A DNA stretch of 64,000 nt from Whalleya microplaca (GCA_022497155.1 MU385726.1:62001-126000); one strand, 5' to 3'. Counted from the stretch's first letter, positions 24,080 through 36,033 are shown. The notes: generated by a model not told the origin, from the sequence alone. A program made the numbers and translations.

Positions 24080-25954
24080 TCATTCGTATGCGAACATTAG
24101 TTGGCAAGCCTTTTGATCGCGGCCAGGCCCTCTCCAAAACCCACGCGAGAACAACCTAGACGGTTGGGGACCAATCACTTCATTGTCATTGAGACTTAGC
24201 ATCATCCCCTGAAAGCTCGACACATCGGCTTCCATCCCACTCATCCCGGATGTTGACGTGGCTGGCACACCCGCTATAACCTGTAGTTGCTTATCTCCGC
24301 GGACGCTGTATATGAGGGCGGAGGGCTTGACAGCGGAGGTGCCGAGTGCAATTCCGTCTGCCGACCGGTTCGCAGGGTCGTCACCGGTGCTCGTGGTATC
24401 TCTACTGTATCCGATCACGGCGAAGTCGGTCATCTCTGATAATCGTGTTTGTATAGACCACGCGGCAACTTCCATCATTGTGTGGATTCTCAAGTCTGGT
24501 TCATTGTTCTCTTCTGGCTGCGTCTGTCCTCCACCTCTGCAATAGGTGAAGAGACGCATGACCATGATCGCTACACGGAGACCGCGAGGGCTTATCTCTC
24601 GGCTGATAGATAGGATGTCGCACATGATATCGAATACCGCGTCCGTTAAGAGCGGTTCTATTATATCAATAGCTAGGCGGCGTATGACTGCAGGGGCGAA
24701 AGCTAAATGTGCTTCTTCGGTACTGAAATCGAATTTGCGATGTCTATCGAAAGCTGCTGCAGCTTGCTCGAGGAACTCCTTCAGAGGACTAGTGCAGACG
24801 ATAACTCCAATAGGCGATCCAGCGAATCGTAACCTTCCTCCTGACATGACCATTTCTTTGCGGTTAGCTATTAGTCGACTGTCTAGGCGTGTGAGCACGA
24901 AAAGCATCATATCATCAGCTCGAAGCATTACCCCAGCTGCCGGCAGACATGGCCGTATGGCGTAAAGCCACGACAGTCGGCCGTTTCTAACCAGTTCGGC
25001 GACTATATTCTGCAATGTCTCGTCGGCGGTGTGTCCTGGGTTATATTGGACACTCTTGAGTCGCAGCACGCCGCACAGGGCGTAGAACTTATCGCACGGC
25101 ACTGTTGCCTCCAGACCGGCCGCGAGCTGTAATACATTGGCATTCGAGAGTTCAAACGACTGCGCTTCTCCGTAGTTCTGGCGCAGGTACCATAGGCGGC
25201 GGTACCAGTTTGAGAACTGGCGGAGCCAGAGCTTCGCGGGGTGGCGGAACGACAGCGCGTCGGCTATGACGCCAACGTCGGACAGGCTCATCCAGCCGCT
25301 CGCACCCCAGCTTAGCAGGTAGTTCTCCGACAGCAGGACTTCCTGCAGAATCCACGCCCGTCTCTGCCATGCGCCGCTTGTGAAGGATTTTAGTGCGTCG
25401 AGGCAAAGATGCTCGCGCTCTGGTGTGAGGTCTGGAAGTATAGTGCAACTCTGGCTTAGAAGACAGTTGTGTGGCGCGAGCAATTCGTCCACGGAGTTCA
25501 GCTTGCCCTTGAAGCGGCATGACATCTCCAGGGATAAATGCATAAGCGGCGACAAGTCGTCGCGCACGAGGAGGACAGTGCACCGCGCTTCCGAATAGAC
25601 CTCGTCCATGCGCGGGATCCAGTAGGCCTTGTCAGAATCCGAGTCCTGGTTTATGCACTTACAGTCAATCCAGCACTTACTAACTCCCCAGGTTTCCTTC
25701 TTGAGGCCCGCGGGGGCATTGTCTCCCACAACGGCGAGTAAGCGCTCGCGAAGAAGAGACCAGTCGGGCAACCTATCGGCAGGGTTGTCTTTCCATTCGC
25801 TCCAAACGTAGGAGATGGCGACGTGGCGCCTGAGACCACTCGTAAGATAGCCATGGCGATCAAAGCGGCGGTGGAAATTCCCTGTGGATGGGTCTATAAT
25901 GGCGAAGCTTGAATGGGAGTTGGAGAGGAGAGCTCTGGGGATCGTGACTGACAT
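24080..25954 (-). CDS. HET-domain protein (heterokaryon incompatibility type)
   Basis: Single exon of 624 residues. The HET domain (PF06985 type) is at the N-terminus: AISYVWSEW at 46-54, CWIDCKCINQDSDSDKAYWI at about 94-113, DEVYSEARCTVLLV at 117-130, and WQRRAWILQEVLLS further on. The rest has no recognised effector or repeat domain (no WD40, ankyrin or NACHT motif seen). Known HET proteins trigger cell death on fusion of unlike strains, but most paralogs are uncharacterised. The gene lies beside a transposon-remnant island, as often found for this fast-evolving family. No frameshift is seen, so it looks intact. Confidence 0.92.
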   Translation of the reverse strand: MSVTIPRALLSNSHSSFAIIDPSTGNFHRRFDRHGYLTSGLRRHVAISYVWSEWKDNPADRLPDWSLLRERLLAVVGDNAPAGLKKETWGVSKCWIDCKCINQDSDSDKAYWIPRMDEVYSEARCTVLLVRDDLSPLMHLSLEMSCRFKGKLNSVDELLAPHNCLLSQSCTILPDLTPEREHLCLDALKSFTSGAWQRRAWILQEVLLSENYLLSWGASGWMSLSDVGVIADALSFRHPAKLWLRQFSNWYRRLWYLRQNYGEAQSFELSNANVLQLAAGLEATVPCDKFYALCGVLRLKSVQYNPGHTADETLQNIVAELVRNGRLSWLYAIRPCLPAAGVMLRADDMMLFVLTRLDSRLIANRKEMVMSGGRLRFAGSPIGVIVCTSPLKEFLEQAAAAFDRHRKFDFSTEEAHLAFAPAVIRRLAIDIIEPLLTDAVFDIMCDILSISREISPRGLRVAIMVMRLFTYCRGGGQTQPEENNEPDLRIHTMMEVAAWSIQTRLSEMTDFAVIGYSRDTTSTGDDPANRSADGIALGTSAVKPSALIYSVRGDKQLQVIAGVPATSTSGMSGMEADVSSFQGMMLSLNDNEVIGPQPSRLFSRGFWRGPGRDQKACQLMFAYE

Positions 25955-26164
25955 TCTAAACCATCATTCACTGTCCTGCCCTTCAATACTGGCAACGGTC
26001 CCATCAATTCAAGGGAAAATTGACTCAATTCAACTGTAAGCACTTAAAAGATTGACCCCTAATTCCTAAAACTGCCCCCACCCCCCCTTCTCTCATTGGA
26101 ATAGCGCTAAAATGACAAGGGCACCCCTCCAGCCCTCCAAACTACATGTAAAGTAATGTGCCAA

Positions 26165-26627
26165 AAATATCCGGCCCACCCCCCATTTTACAACAAAACA
26201 CGGCTTTGTCACTCTGCGATATCTTCGTGAGAATAGATCGCAAAAATATATAGTTAAATTTGTTATAAAGAGAATTATAAATCCTTTATTTCATATATAC
26301 ATTAGTTTTATAAATATCTTATTAATAAAAAGTTATCGCAAGGTAAAGTTAAGTAAAGTTGGAAATTTCCAGGTTGCCATACAAATATGCTCTAGTTTAT
26401 GGGAATCTAAAAATTCCGGACTTCAGTCAACTTTATCTTGCAATAACTTTTGCAATTGACACAAGTTTAAGATATACTCAGTAATTCACATATACTTTAG
26501 CTATTTCTATTTATAATAAAGCTTTCATTTCATTTTTGCGATTTGTTCTGGTCAAGATATCGCAGAGTGACAAGGTAGCAAATTGGCTGTTTTTTTTGGT
26601 GTGATTCTGGAGGTGGGCCGGATATTT
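26165..26627. mobile_element. Foldback/MITE-like inverted-repeat element
   Basis: The outer 16 bp are perfect inverted repeats, AAATATCCGGCCCACC at 26165-26180 and its complement at 26612-26627. Matching continues inward: TGTCACTCTGCGATATCTT near 26210 pairs with its complement near 26560, and AAAAGTTATYGCAAGRTAAAGTT near 26330 pairs with the arm near 26430-26455. The element is therefore close to a 463-bp hairpin with a small centre. It is non-coding. TA flanks TCCGGCCC on both sides, compatible with a TA target duplication. Confidence 0.7.
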
Positions 26628-26675
26628 ATGTAGAGATGCAAATGCCATACGTGCTAAAGGCACCTGACGCGTATT

Positions 26676-26719
<44 letters not shown>

Positions 26720-26939
26720 ATTTTTTTTTTTTTTTTTTTTGTTTTTTTTTTTTTGATTTTTTTTTTTTTCTTTTTTTTTATATTATTATTTTTGTTTTTT
26801 TTTTTTTTTTTTTTTTGGTAACAACTGACCCCCTCNNNNNNNNNNTTTGATTTTTGGCTTTTTTTTTGGTTTTTTTTGGGGGGGTGGGCCGTTTTTTTTT
26901 TTTTTCATGCAAAGGCAATTGGGGCTATTGGAACCTTTG

Positions 26940-26988
<49 letters not shown>

Positions 26989-27206
26989 AAAGAGAAATTT
27001 TTGAAAGAGAAATTTTTGTGTCACTCGCTCGCAGAGTGCTTCTTTTTGGTGGTACATAATAACTTATCTTTACGCGAACTTGAGCCGCGTAAATGATTCG
27101 TAGGCTACGGAATAGCGAAGCCATTGAATAGCGAAAGTGGGGGAAGCAGGCTCATATTTCCCATAATATTTGGATTACTATCTAGTTGCCCAACGTAGCT
27201 ACCGCC
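26628..27206. other. Homopolymer tract with scaffold gap
   Basis: Long T-runs (about 26678-26816 and 26942-26988) flank a 10-N gap at 26836-26845. Open frames here are artefacts of poly-T/poly-A. Repeated GAATAGCGAA near 27110-27136 and a GCTCGCAGAG-type palindrome near 27028 suggest a further repeat remnant. Confidence 0.75.
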
Positions 27207-28123
27207 CTAACCGTGCGCCACCCCATTTGCAATGCCACGTCATTTGCAATGAAATAACGCTACATCTTTAAAATTAAATAACAAATTAATAAAAATAGTT
27301 ATAAAGTTAATTCCTTTAGTTATATATTATTTAAAGGCTAAATTAAAATAGCACTGTAATAAAAATTACATAAACTTAAAATTTATAAGATAATATTTAA
27401 TTGTTTTAAATATTATAAAAACGTATAAATGAAAAGTAAAAAGTTAATTATATATTAAATTTATAACTTTTAATTAAATCCTTTTAATATAAGTTATATT
27501 AGCTTTTAATAAGTTTATTTAAAAATCATAAAAGTTATGTTTCCCTTTACGTATATTTAAAAAGAATTTCTTAAATAAATATATAATATATTATTTTTAA
27601 AAGGTTATTAAAAATTTAATAAAATACTTATTAATACGCTGTTTTATTTATATTAAACTTGAATTTATATATTATTTAAATGTTAACGAGATTATATAGT
27701 ATTAATATTATATTAATATTTAAAAATTTTATAATAACGTAATATATATTAAGTTTTTAAAATATATATAAAAATATAAACCGATTTTTTTTGATTTTTT
27801 TTAAATTTTATATTAGTATTAAAATGCTTTAAAAACTATATATATATTATTTAAAGTTTATTTAATAAGCCGTTATTACAATATTTAAAAGTAAATATTA
27901 AACTTTTATTTTATTACTTTTTATTTTATTTCACGCTTTATATTTAATGAAGCAATTAATAAAAGTAGTTTTCATTATGTAATATTAATTAGCTATTATA
28001 TTTTATAATATTTAAAAAAGTGAGTTAATATATATTTTTATTAATTTATTATTTAATTTTAAAGATGTAGTATTATTTCATTGCAAATGGGGTGGCATTG
28101 CAAATGTGGTGGTGCACGGTTAG
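27207..28123. mobile_element. AT-rich element with ~90-bp terminal inverted repeats
   Basis: The left end begins CTAACCGTGCGCCAC and the right end is its inverted copy. The inverted repeats align over about 90 bp and include two internal copies of CATTTGCAATG. Mismatches are mostly C/T or G/A (for example CG versus TA), the pattern left by repeat-induced point mutation. The interior (about 27300-28030) is almost pure A+T with no open frame. TA dinucleotides border ACCGTGC at both ends, compatible with a TA target duplication as in Tc1/mariner-type elements. It is non-autonomous or dead. Confidence 0.75.
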
Positions 28124-28684
28124 GTGAAGAAACAAACATACTCATAGTTCTATCTGCATACTCCCCATGGGACACGGATCTCGAACCCCTCTTGAGGCTG
28201 TACTTTACCACCGAGGCCTGGGTACAAAGATGAGCGAGTCCAGCTGTCTTCTCACGTTTTTCGTGGATCAGCTTCGTAGCAGGCTCCGGAAAGATGGTAT
28301 CATTGATCAACAAAAGTGTATATCCCTCCAGCCCCGGCACGCAAGACTCAAGTCAAGCCAAATGATAACTTGACTTGTTAATACCGCCATCCCTTGTTAG
28401 ATAATGTCCATTTGGACTGGGAGCCATATAGCGCCGGAGTAGGTACTCTTTAAAACGATACTCGAACCTTCAAAAAGCACCCAAAGTTCTAAACGGAGCC
28501 GCAATGATAGAAAATTAAAAGACGCAAATATTGAACACCCTCAATTAAACGAAGCGATAGCCACCAGAGGCCCTTAGCTAATCATGTGTGCTTGCGAGCT
28601 AATGTTAGCGGCACCATAGTGCCCAATGTGACGTTAAGGTCAGTTAGATTAATCTCACACGAAACTCCCATGTCCTCATCGTCG
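28124..28684. other. Intergenic, repeat edge to CorA-like gene
   Basis: 3' flank of the large CorA-like gene. A minus-strand stretch around 28165-28215 has weak tRNA-like A and B boxes but no acceptor stem. No gene seen. Confidence 0.5.
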
Positions 28685-31600
28685 TCACATTCTCCCTTGC
28701 TCTGGGTCCGTACTGGTTGACCAAGATTTGTGAGAATCGGACCTGGTTATTCGCAATTTGGTTAACTTCGCACGAATGGATGAATCATTATGGACTCTAG
28801 TAGTTGACCTGGAAAAGCCCTGCGAGTCTTCATCGTCTCCATTAGGTGGAGGTGTATTCGCATTGTCTGATGGAACAGGGCCTTCGCCACCGCTAAGTGG
28901 CCAAATTTCCTGCAATTTGCTAAAAGTGTGTTGAATTTGTTCCATGTATATAGCAAGAGTGAAGGTCAATATAAACAGGCAGACGATGCACACGACATAT
29001 CCAGCTATCCCCATGGCTGGTATGAGCACACGTTGATCTGAGGGGATTGCAAAAATGGCCTAGACAATTGTAAGTCATAAGAGAAAGAAAATATTTCAAG
29101 AAACACCAACCGTTGCGAGCCCAACAGGGAGGTATCCGATAGTAAAGTATGTCAACCTCTGGATGGTGCTATTCTGGCGGATCGAATTTCGGCTGTCTTG
29201 AAGAGACAGGACATTTGACAGCTTCATGCGTTCAATATGAGCATACGAATATAATAAATCACGACGGCCTGACACCTACAGAATCTTTGAAGCGGCTGTT
29301 CAATTCGATCTTTCGGTTCAGCTCGGCTTCGAAGACGATCAGCTGGCCCAACTTCCTTTCGAAATCCTCCAAAGATTCTTGGCACATCATTTCCAATGTT
29401 TCACCTCGTTTCCCTGGTCCCTACAAGGGAACAAAGACGTGGTAAGTAAAATTCGAGAGTATTTGGATACGTGGCTCACATGGAGTATCTGCGCTCGCAT
29501 CTCAGTTGATGCCTCCTTAATGCATCTCATGGAAGTTGAGAGATTATTTTGGAGCTTGAGTAACGATTCTAAGCTCCATAGGCCTAATTGCAGTTGTTTT
29601 AGCGAATACTTTCCACCTAATAAGTTGGCCTCATCAAAAAGAAAGCTTTTCTATTTTGAAGTTAGTGTCTGAAGCCGCTTCACTGTAGGATGACTTACAT
29701 CGAGTTTCAAAGTTAAAATGAAGTACTCCATAGCGACTTGATACTCTGCAGCAATCTTCTGACATAGCAGCCCCAAGATTGTTAGAAAGACAAGGCAACG
29801 ACCAGTTTGTGGCTGATGAATGAATCTCTCCCACAACTCTTTGCATTTTCTGTTGACTTCATCCTGCTTTCCGTTAAAGAGTTCCGAGATTATGGCACAT
29901 CGACTAAAGTCGCCGAAGCCATATGTGGACAGGATGATGGAAGAAACTTTCAGTTGGACAATACCTGGGCTCTTCTCCTCTGATTCGAACGCACGCTTAT
30001 TAATAAATTGAAGTGGTGTCCTTAGAGAATTCGGCAGCATGATCGCCGAATCTTCATTACTTGATAAATCGCCACTGCCATCAGAGTGAATCCCGTTCTG
30101 TTGAAGTTCAAGTGGATTGACTGCTGACTTTGACCAGCTTCTTAGAGTTATTCGAGTAGTCCAAGTGTCTCCCTTTTGACACGAGAAGTCTGGAAACTTG
30201 GAAAGGTGATTGATAAGGCAATCGGTAGAACCTCTGTGAAAGACATGAGAAAAGAGACTCAGGAGACAGCGATCGAATTTAGACCTGCTATAGAGATCAG
30301 CTATTGTTTCATACAAGGGACATATCAGTAGAACTTACGTTGATAATATAATGGTACGATGCTGAATTTGTTGATCGAGAAGCTAAAAGGTAGTTAGGAA
30401 TCTGACGACCGGCCTATATATCTCAACTCTTGATTTTACTTACGCTGTCTGAAAGTTTCTTCACTTGATTCTTTAAAATCTTTGTCTTGTTGGAAACATC
30501 ATCGCGTCCATCTCCCTCGTATTTTGAAGATTCGGACGTGTAACCTTGCCAAGCATGAATGTTCCATTGCTTAGGCATACTAGCCTTCAAGTCAATAATG
30601 GCAAGTCGATAGGGTTTCAACGCTTGCTCCATGTTCTTCTCTTCTAGGAATGATTGAAGGCAATCTCTGCTAGGATCGCCTGGCAATAAAGAGAGAAGTT
30701 TTGTAGTGCATTCATCAATCTGGAAATTCTTGAAGATTTCAGGCGTATCTTCTAGCGAGTTGAAGAAGTTTGCATGGTGATGCTGGTGAGGGGGTCGATA
30801 TCGTATCCATTCGATTGCCGGCAGGCGTATGACCTTAGCTCTCTGGATATTTTCTGCCTTCACCAAAACCCTTTCTCTCAAAGGCCCTCTGTTGTTAGAT
30901 GATTCATTTGTAAAATCACGCATTCTCGAAATTGGGCCCAAAGAAATGGGGTTGATCACGGAGATTGGCGGTGGTATTAGAGTTGATGTCGGTGTCGGGC
31001 TCGGGCTCCAGTGTTTCCCTGATGCTGCGGTTTCAGTGCCCTTCAAGTCCGAAGCTAGATCCTTCTGACAGACGTCCAACAGAGTGGAAGCCAACACACT
31101 TGTTGCCTCAGATTGAAATGAAACCGCATTTGTTCTTTCCCAACACGGGACGAGGCACGCTTCTGCATTCAAAAACTGGGAAATCCTATTCTGACATTTC
31201 TCTACGGCTTCGGCCTGTAGTTCTCGGGGCTTGCCGCTCTGTAGCTCGTATTGGTAATTCTCAGCGATGAGTCGACTGTGGTGGCAGAGAGCGTGGATCT
31301 CCCAAGGACCACAAGTTGGTCCTTTACTACAGGTCGAAAGGCGGCCTGGATTCAAACATCGCGTGAAATCACGATCTAGGATGCGTCTTGTGGTGATTAA
31401 TGCGGCTGATCTTGCGTGGTTTTTGGGGTCCTCTATGTCCAGAGATTTGGCCAAGAATCCCAATCTGTCAATAATTTCATGCTTAGCCGAATAAAGCTGA
31501 CGAGATAACAGTTTAGCTGCTGCGATTTGTCTGGCGTACCTGGCCAAATGATTGACCTTGCTGCGATTGACTTTACTTTGCCAGAATGCTGGGATTAGAG

Positions 31601-33431
31601 ACCCCTTTTTTGTTTTCAACAAGTTCAGAACTGATACGTAATGGTACCATTTCAAGAATGACACTTTCACCATTTCCTCCTCTTCTAGTCGTAGGTTATC
31701 AGGAGGAATTAGAGTTTCAACTAGAAGGCCTTTCTCAATGGGCCACTGCTTCATTTCATCGACCCATGCCCAGTTGAATTCGTCGCACTTATTGACAGCA
31801 TACCAGATCGTCATCATGACATAGTAGTACCTTGGGTGAAAATTCATTGAACCGAATGACAGAAAACAGGTTTCGGTATCCGGCTGAATGAAAGCCTTGG
31901 CCAGGAAGAGAATGGCCCGTTCTATGCAATCTTGAAGCCGCTGTATCTGGAAGCTCACGATCTTGTTCATGTTTTCGACCTCATTTTCGACCTCCTCCTC
32001 AGCTGGTGCTTCTATCTTTGTGGAAATTTTATTTTCGAAGAGAGAAAGGAATTGGTGGGCTTCGACAAGGAACCGGATTTTGAAGCTAAGTCGCGGGATT
32101 AGAATCGTTCAAGTTTGATCAAAGATTTTGAGTGAGGCACGTACAACATGGACTGCACGTCGATGCTTGGATGGAGAAATAAATTGCTGACGAGAGCTAG
32201 GGGCCCTCTATCTTCAAACTTGGAATTGCCTTTCTTACCAAAAGCGGCGGGGATGAGGTCGACAGTAAGTATCTTCTCGATGCAGCGTCCGACAAGATTA
32301 GCTTCAGGCAGCTCAGAGAAACAGTTTGTTTGCTCTTCCCTCTGTAAATATATTGCTTCCCACATCGGTCCAGTCGCCATTTGGTTATCTGGGTTGATCC
32401 CAAGGTACTCATACAGGTCTTCGGAAGTCGATATATCCGGCCAAGGCCGCTGGGTTCCAGCTGTTTTTAGTCGGAATCCAGCAATAAAGGTGACATGTCG
32501 ATCACTTAGTCGAACTTCCTTCTCTATTTTGGGCAATTCTATTCTCATATGACAGGCTTCTTTGCTGAAATTGCATTCACCAACATTCAATTTTTCGTAC
32601 TTATTATTGTTAAGTTGATGAACCCGGGCGTCCAATAAACCATCCAAGCCTAGTATGTTCACAGTGGTTAACAATTGACAAAACTTAGGAAAGGTTTGTT
32701 GGTACCTTCATCTTGCAATTCGTTAAATATCCTATAATTTATCTTGCCCCCGATGGTTAGAACTATCTGGCCTCTCCATGGAAATTGGTGACTTTGGTCC
32801 GCCTCGGGGCGACATCCTGGCTCGAGCCTAATGACTTGATAGAGGATATCATCCTTGACGAAAGAAATACGCGCACATGTCCCGGTTTCCTTTGCTTCTG
32901 ATTTGTTGACCTCATTCAACAACAATACATATTCATTGAATGGCCAACGATAATTGAAACAACCTCTCTCTGTCATATTGCCGAGTCTGAGGCTAGAACC
33001 TTCAGAACTACCTCTTTTTTTAATGTCTGTTATTCTCTCCTCTCGGGCGTATGGCTGCTGATTTGTCGCTATGTTAAGCCCGAACGATGCCTGTTCTCCA
33101 TGTTTTCTTTGGGCTCGAGCGAGAGATGAATAATAGGAAGGTTCAAAATCGCCATGAGCAAGAATTATGCCATTCTGTTTATCCTTGGCACTCATCTGCA
33201 ACAGCTCTCCTCCATAGTTGCAAGATGCTGCGTACCCATTGTCGCCGAGTTCAAAGGAACATGCTGAGCGGTTAGAGAACTGCGAGTAGCTAATATAAGC
33301 AGGTCCTAGAATGATCATTATTTGTTAGTAATCACTCTACGACACACAAGTCTAAGTTATGACTAACCCCGATCTTCACGCCGTAGCCAATTGAAAGATC
33401 CCTTTACGCATTGTTCATCCTGCGTAGCCAT
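28685..33431 (-). CDS. Large protein with CorA-like C-terminal membrane domain
   Basis: Ten exons add up in phase to 1,413 residues: 33431-33368, 33305-32706, 32649-32145, 32085-30444, 30382-30339, 30287-29699, 29650-29480, 29420-29280, 29221-29111 and 29059-28685. Near the C-terminus QDSRNSIRQNSTIQRLTYFT followed by GYLPVGLATAIFAIP matches the fungal CorA-like pattern of a charged helix leading into membrane helix 1; a second helix (MGIAGYVVCIVCLFILTFTL) follows, then an acidic and Ser-rich tail of about 85 residues. The GMN selectivity motif of true CorA Mg2+ channels is absent, so transport is doubtful. The N-terminal 1,100 residues are soluble with no domain I recognise; KLSDS near residue 935 precedes a coiled-coil-like stretch. 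Fungi have many lineage-specific proteins of this build and their function is unknown. Confidence 0.8.
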
Positions 33432-35201
33432 ATTTGACTAGTTCGTTACAGATGGGTTGGTAGGCTGAGGTATATAGGTCTGCCAGAAAAAATCAATAGG
33501 GGCTATTCTCATCGCGGGGCATGTCAGTATATGTGCTCACCTGTCTATGAGTGTCCACCTATAGCCCGTAGGAGGGGACGTAGGATTATACGTAGGACTA
33601 GTTGGAATAATCATTCTCCCCTCTGGAAAAGGACCAACTCGCTACTGCAGTCAACGATTTTCGTCAAGGTGACGGTACAAGATTTGAGACAGAAGTCCTA
33701 TCGGCATCAAGACGAGCAATATTAAGTACCGCAGAGCCGCATTTGCAATCCTCCGCAATAGCTTAGCTATTCTTGCGATCGGCATATCGTGGCGTAATTA
33801 TTGACAGCTGAATGAGATGGCAATCACGAGATGCATATGTGAGTCGTACATATAGCCAATAGAATCAACACGATAGTTCGGTGTGGGCGGTGAAGAAGTA
33901 CCTACGCTTGCTTTAAGTTGCCTTCGCGCAAACTGGAATGTTACTTGGAGTGTAGCATCGCATTTACATCTCTGACAAGTCTTAAATGATTACGCCTGAA
34001 ACTGCTTATTGCTCAGCCCCATTGATATGCAAACCCATGCAGCTCACCTGCATTATCACCGCTCTATGCGGACTGCATTAGGTAGGTATATAATGTGACT
34101 GGAGGATGGCCTATACTAGGAACCAACTTGCAGATACGAACCGCTCCTATAACAATCACTGGGGTTACATCAAACCAATGCCGATAGGAGAATCTACTTA
34201 AGTGTATGATCACCAACTAGACTTTCGATATGTTACGAAGGCAGGATCTAATCTTCAAGGCCATACGAAATTTGTTCTCTAGATGAATAGTAGTAAGTAC
34301 CGAAGCGAAGGACCAAGGTGGTGTAACATACTGCACATTAAATGTATAATTCTACACATTTCGCACAACCAAATTTGAGATAAATGAAGTTATTGAGTGA
34401 AGTCACTCAGGTTCCAAATGTCCCTCCCCCCTAAAACAAAATGTTACAAAGGATTTCAAGATAAAGTAGTGATGTGGCAGAAGCGATACTTATCACGTCT
34501 CTCAGCACGATGTACGGGACTTCAGGCTGCGCAAGAGGTGGTTCCCTTTAAAGCTATTTGTTATATACCTGGATGTTGTAGTTGTTGATGATGAGATGAG
34601 GTGAGGTGTGAGGCTGTGCTGCTATCTAGGTAGATATATGGGATGTTTGGGGTGTTTAGTCAGCTGTCAGGTATCCCGTGACAATACCGCTAATACCATG
34701 TCAGATATTAATATACTCTATAACAAGTGGCAATGGGTTTTATATAAGAAATTATCACTCTTCTCACTAATATATATATCATTTACAAACTAAGCCTTTT
34801 CGTATGACATTTACATGTCGCACCACTAAGGAATTAACCCTAGATTCTGACTAATCAGCAAGCGATTTAGTCACAGCACGTCTTCTAGGCAGTTGCGTGT
34901 AGTACGTAACACCTCTTTTGGCATTCGGACCGTCTGTTTCACTTTCGCACAAAAATTGAACATCTACGTATACAATGCCATACCAAATTACGATCTAATT
35001 CTTCGACTCAAATAAATTTGCTACGACTGCATTTAGTGGCGTCGAATTAAATCAACTTCTATGCTCTGTATCTCCATTGCGCAAACTCGACAGTAAGGCA
35101 GAGAATTTGTACCTACAGCCCTACGGTGGCTAGCATACTCTCGAAGATCTGTTTCTCAAAAGAGCACATTAGTGACAATACTATAGCGACTGTTTGACAC
35201 A
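33432..35201. other. Divergent intergenic region
   Basis: 1.77-kb spacer between the CorA-like gene (-) and the UCH gene (+). Open frames at 33531-33725 and 34397-34793 show no protein features. Confidence 0.5.
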
Positions 35202-36033
35202 ATGAAAGCTCAGAAATATTTCATCCCTCTTGAGTCTAATCCAGAGCTATTCTCCGAGCTCATTCATCGCCTTGGCGTCTCGCCCAGCTTAGCATTCCAT
35301 GATGTCCTTTCATTAGAGGAAGCCGACCTCCTTGCGCTTGTGCCGCGACCTACACTAGCACTCATACTTGCCATCCCCGCACCCAACGACTACGTGATAC
35401 GACAAGCAGAAGAGGAGAAAGATGTTGTGCCGCACGCCAAAAGCGGTGATGAGGAGGACGTGATGTGGTACAAGCAAACAATCGGCAACGCTTGCGGCCT
35501 ATACGCCATTCTACACGCCATGAGCAATGGGGATGCGCGAAACTATATCAGTAAGCCGTTTCAAAACTCATATAGGCACGGGACTGCAACGTCAGAAAAG
35601 ACTCCTTATAACACTCCTTATATATATACTATGATTCGATATATCACTAATGGTTCGCATAGCGGCTGAATCTCACCTCTCTCGTCTTGTTGAGAAATGC
35701 AAGCCTCTCGATCCACAGGATCGATCGCAAGCACTGGAGGACGATGAAGAACTAGCAGCAGCACACAAGGCAGTCGGAGAACGAGGCGATTCGGCACCCC
35801 CGGAGAACATAGAGATAGAGGCCGACTACGCCTACATGTGTTTCGTCAAGTCGCACAAGAATGGGCATCTCTACCAGCTGGAAGGTTGCCGGAAGGGACC
35901 AATCGATCTAGGTCCGCTGGAGCCAGAGGAGGATGTCCTATCAGAGAAAGCGCTGAGTGCCGTTCAAAGATTCATAAAACAGGCAGCTAGCGATATTGGG
36001 TTCAGCATGCTAGCTCTGGCTGCGACACAGTAA
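35202..36033 (+). CDS. Ubiquitin C-terminal hydrolase (UCH, peptidase C12)
   Basis: Two exons (35202-35550, 35663-36033; 112-nt intron, A|CG phase) give 239 residues, the size of UCHL3/Yuh1. The oxyanion-hole Gln is Q92 and the nucleophile C98 (KQTIGNACGLYAILHAM). The general-base His is H185 in NGHLYQLEG. The residue that is Asp in human UCHL1/UCHL3 (the D of LDGR) is Glu190 here. N-terminal FIPLESNPELFSELIHRLGV is the usual UCH opening. The enzyme releases ubiquitin from small adducts and precursors in the cytosol. No tail like that of UCH37/BAP1 is present. Confidence 0.93.

Noticed and set aside
26636..27124. Phe-rich and Lys-rich open frames
   Set aside because: They come from poly-T/poly-A next to an N gap.
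28165..28225. tRNA-like A-box and B-box on the minus strand next to the TIR element
   Set aside because: GGTTCGAGATCC and TGGTAAAGT are suggestive, but no 7-bp acceptor stem or anticodon arm forms. At best a tRNA-derived repeat scrap.
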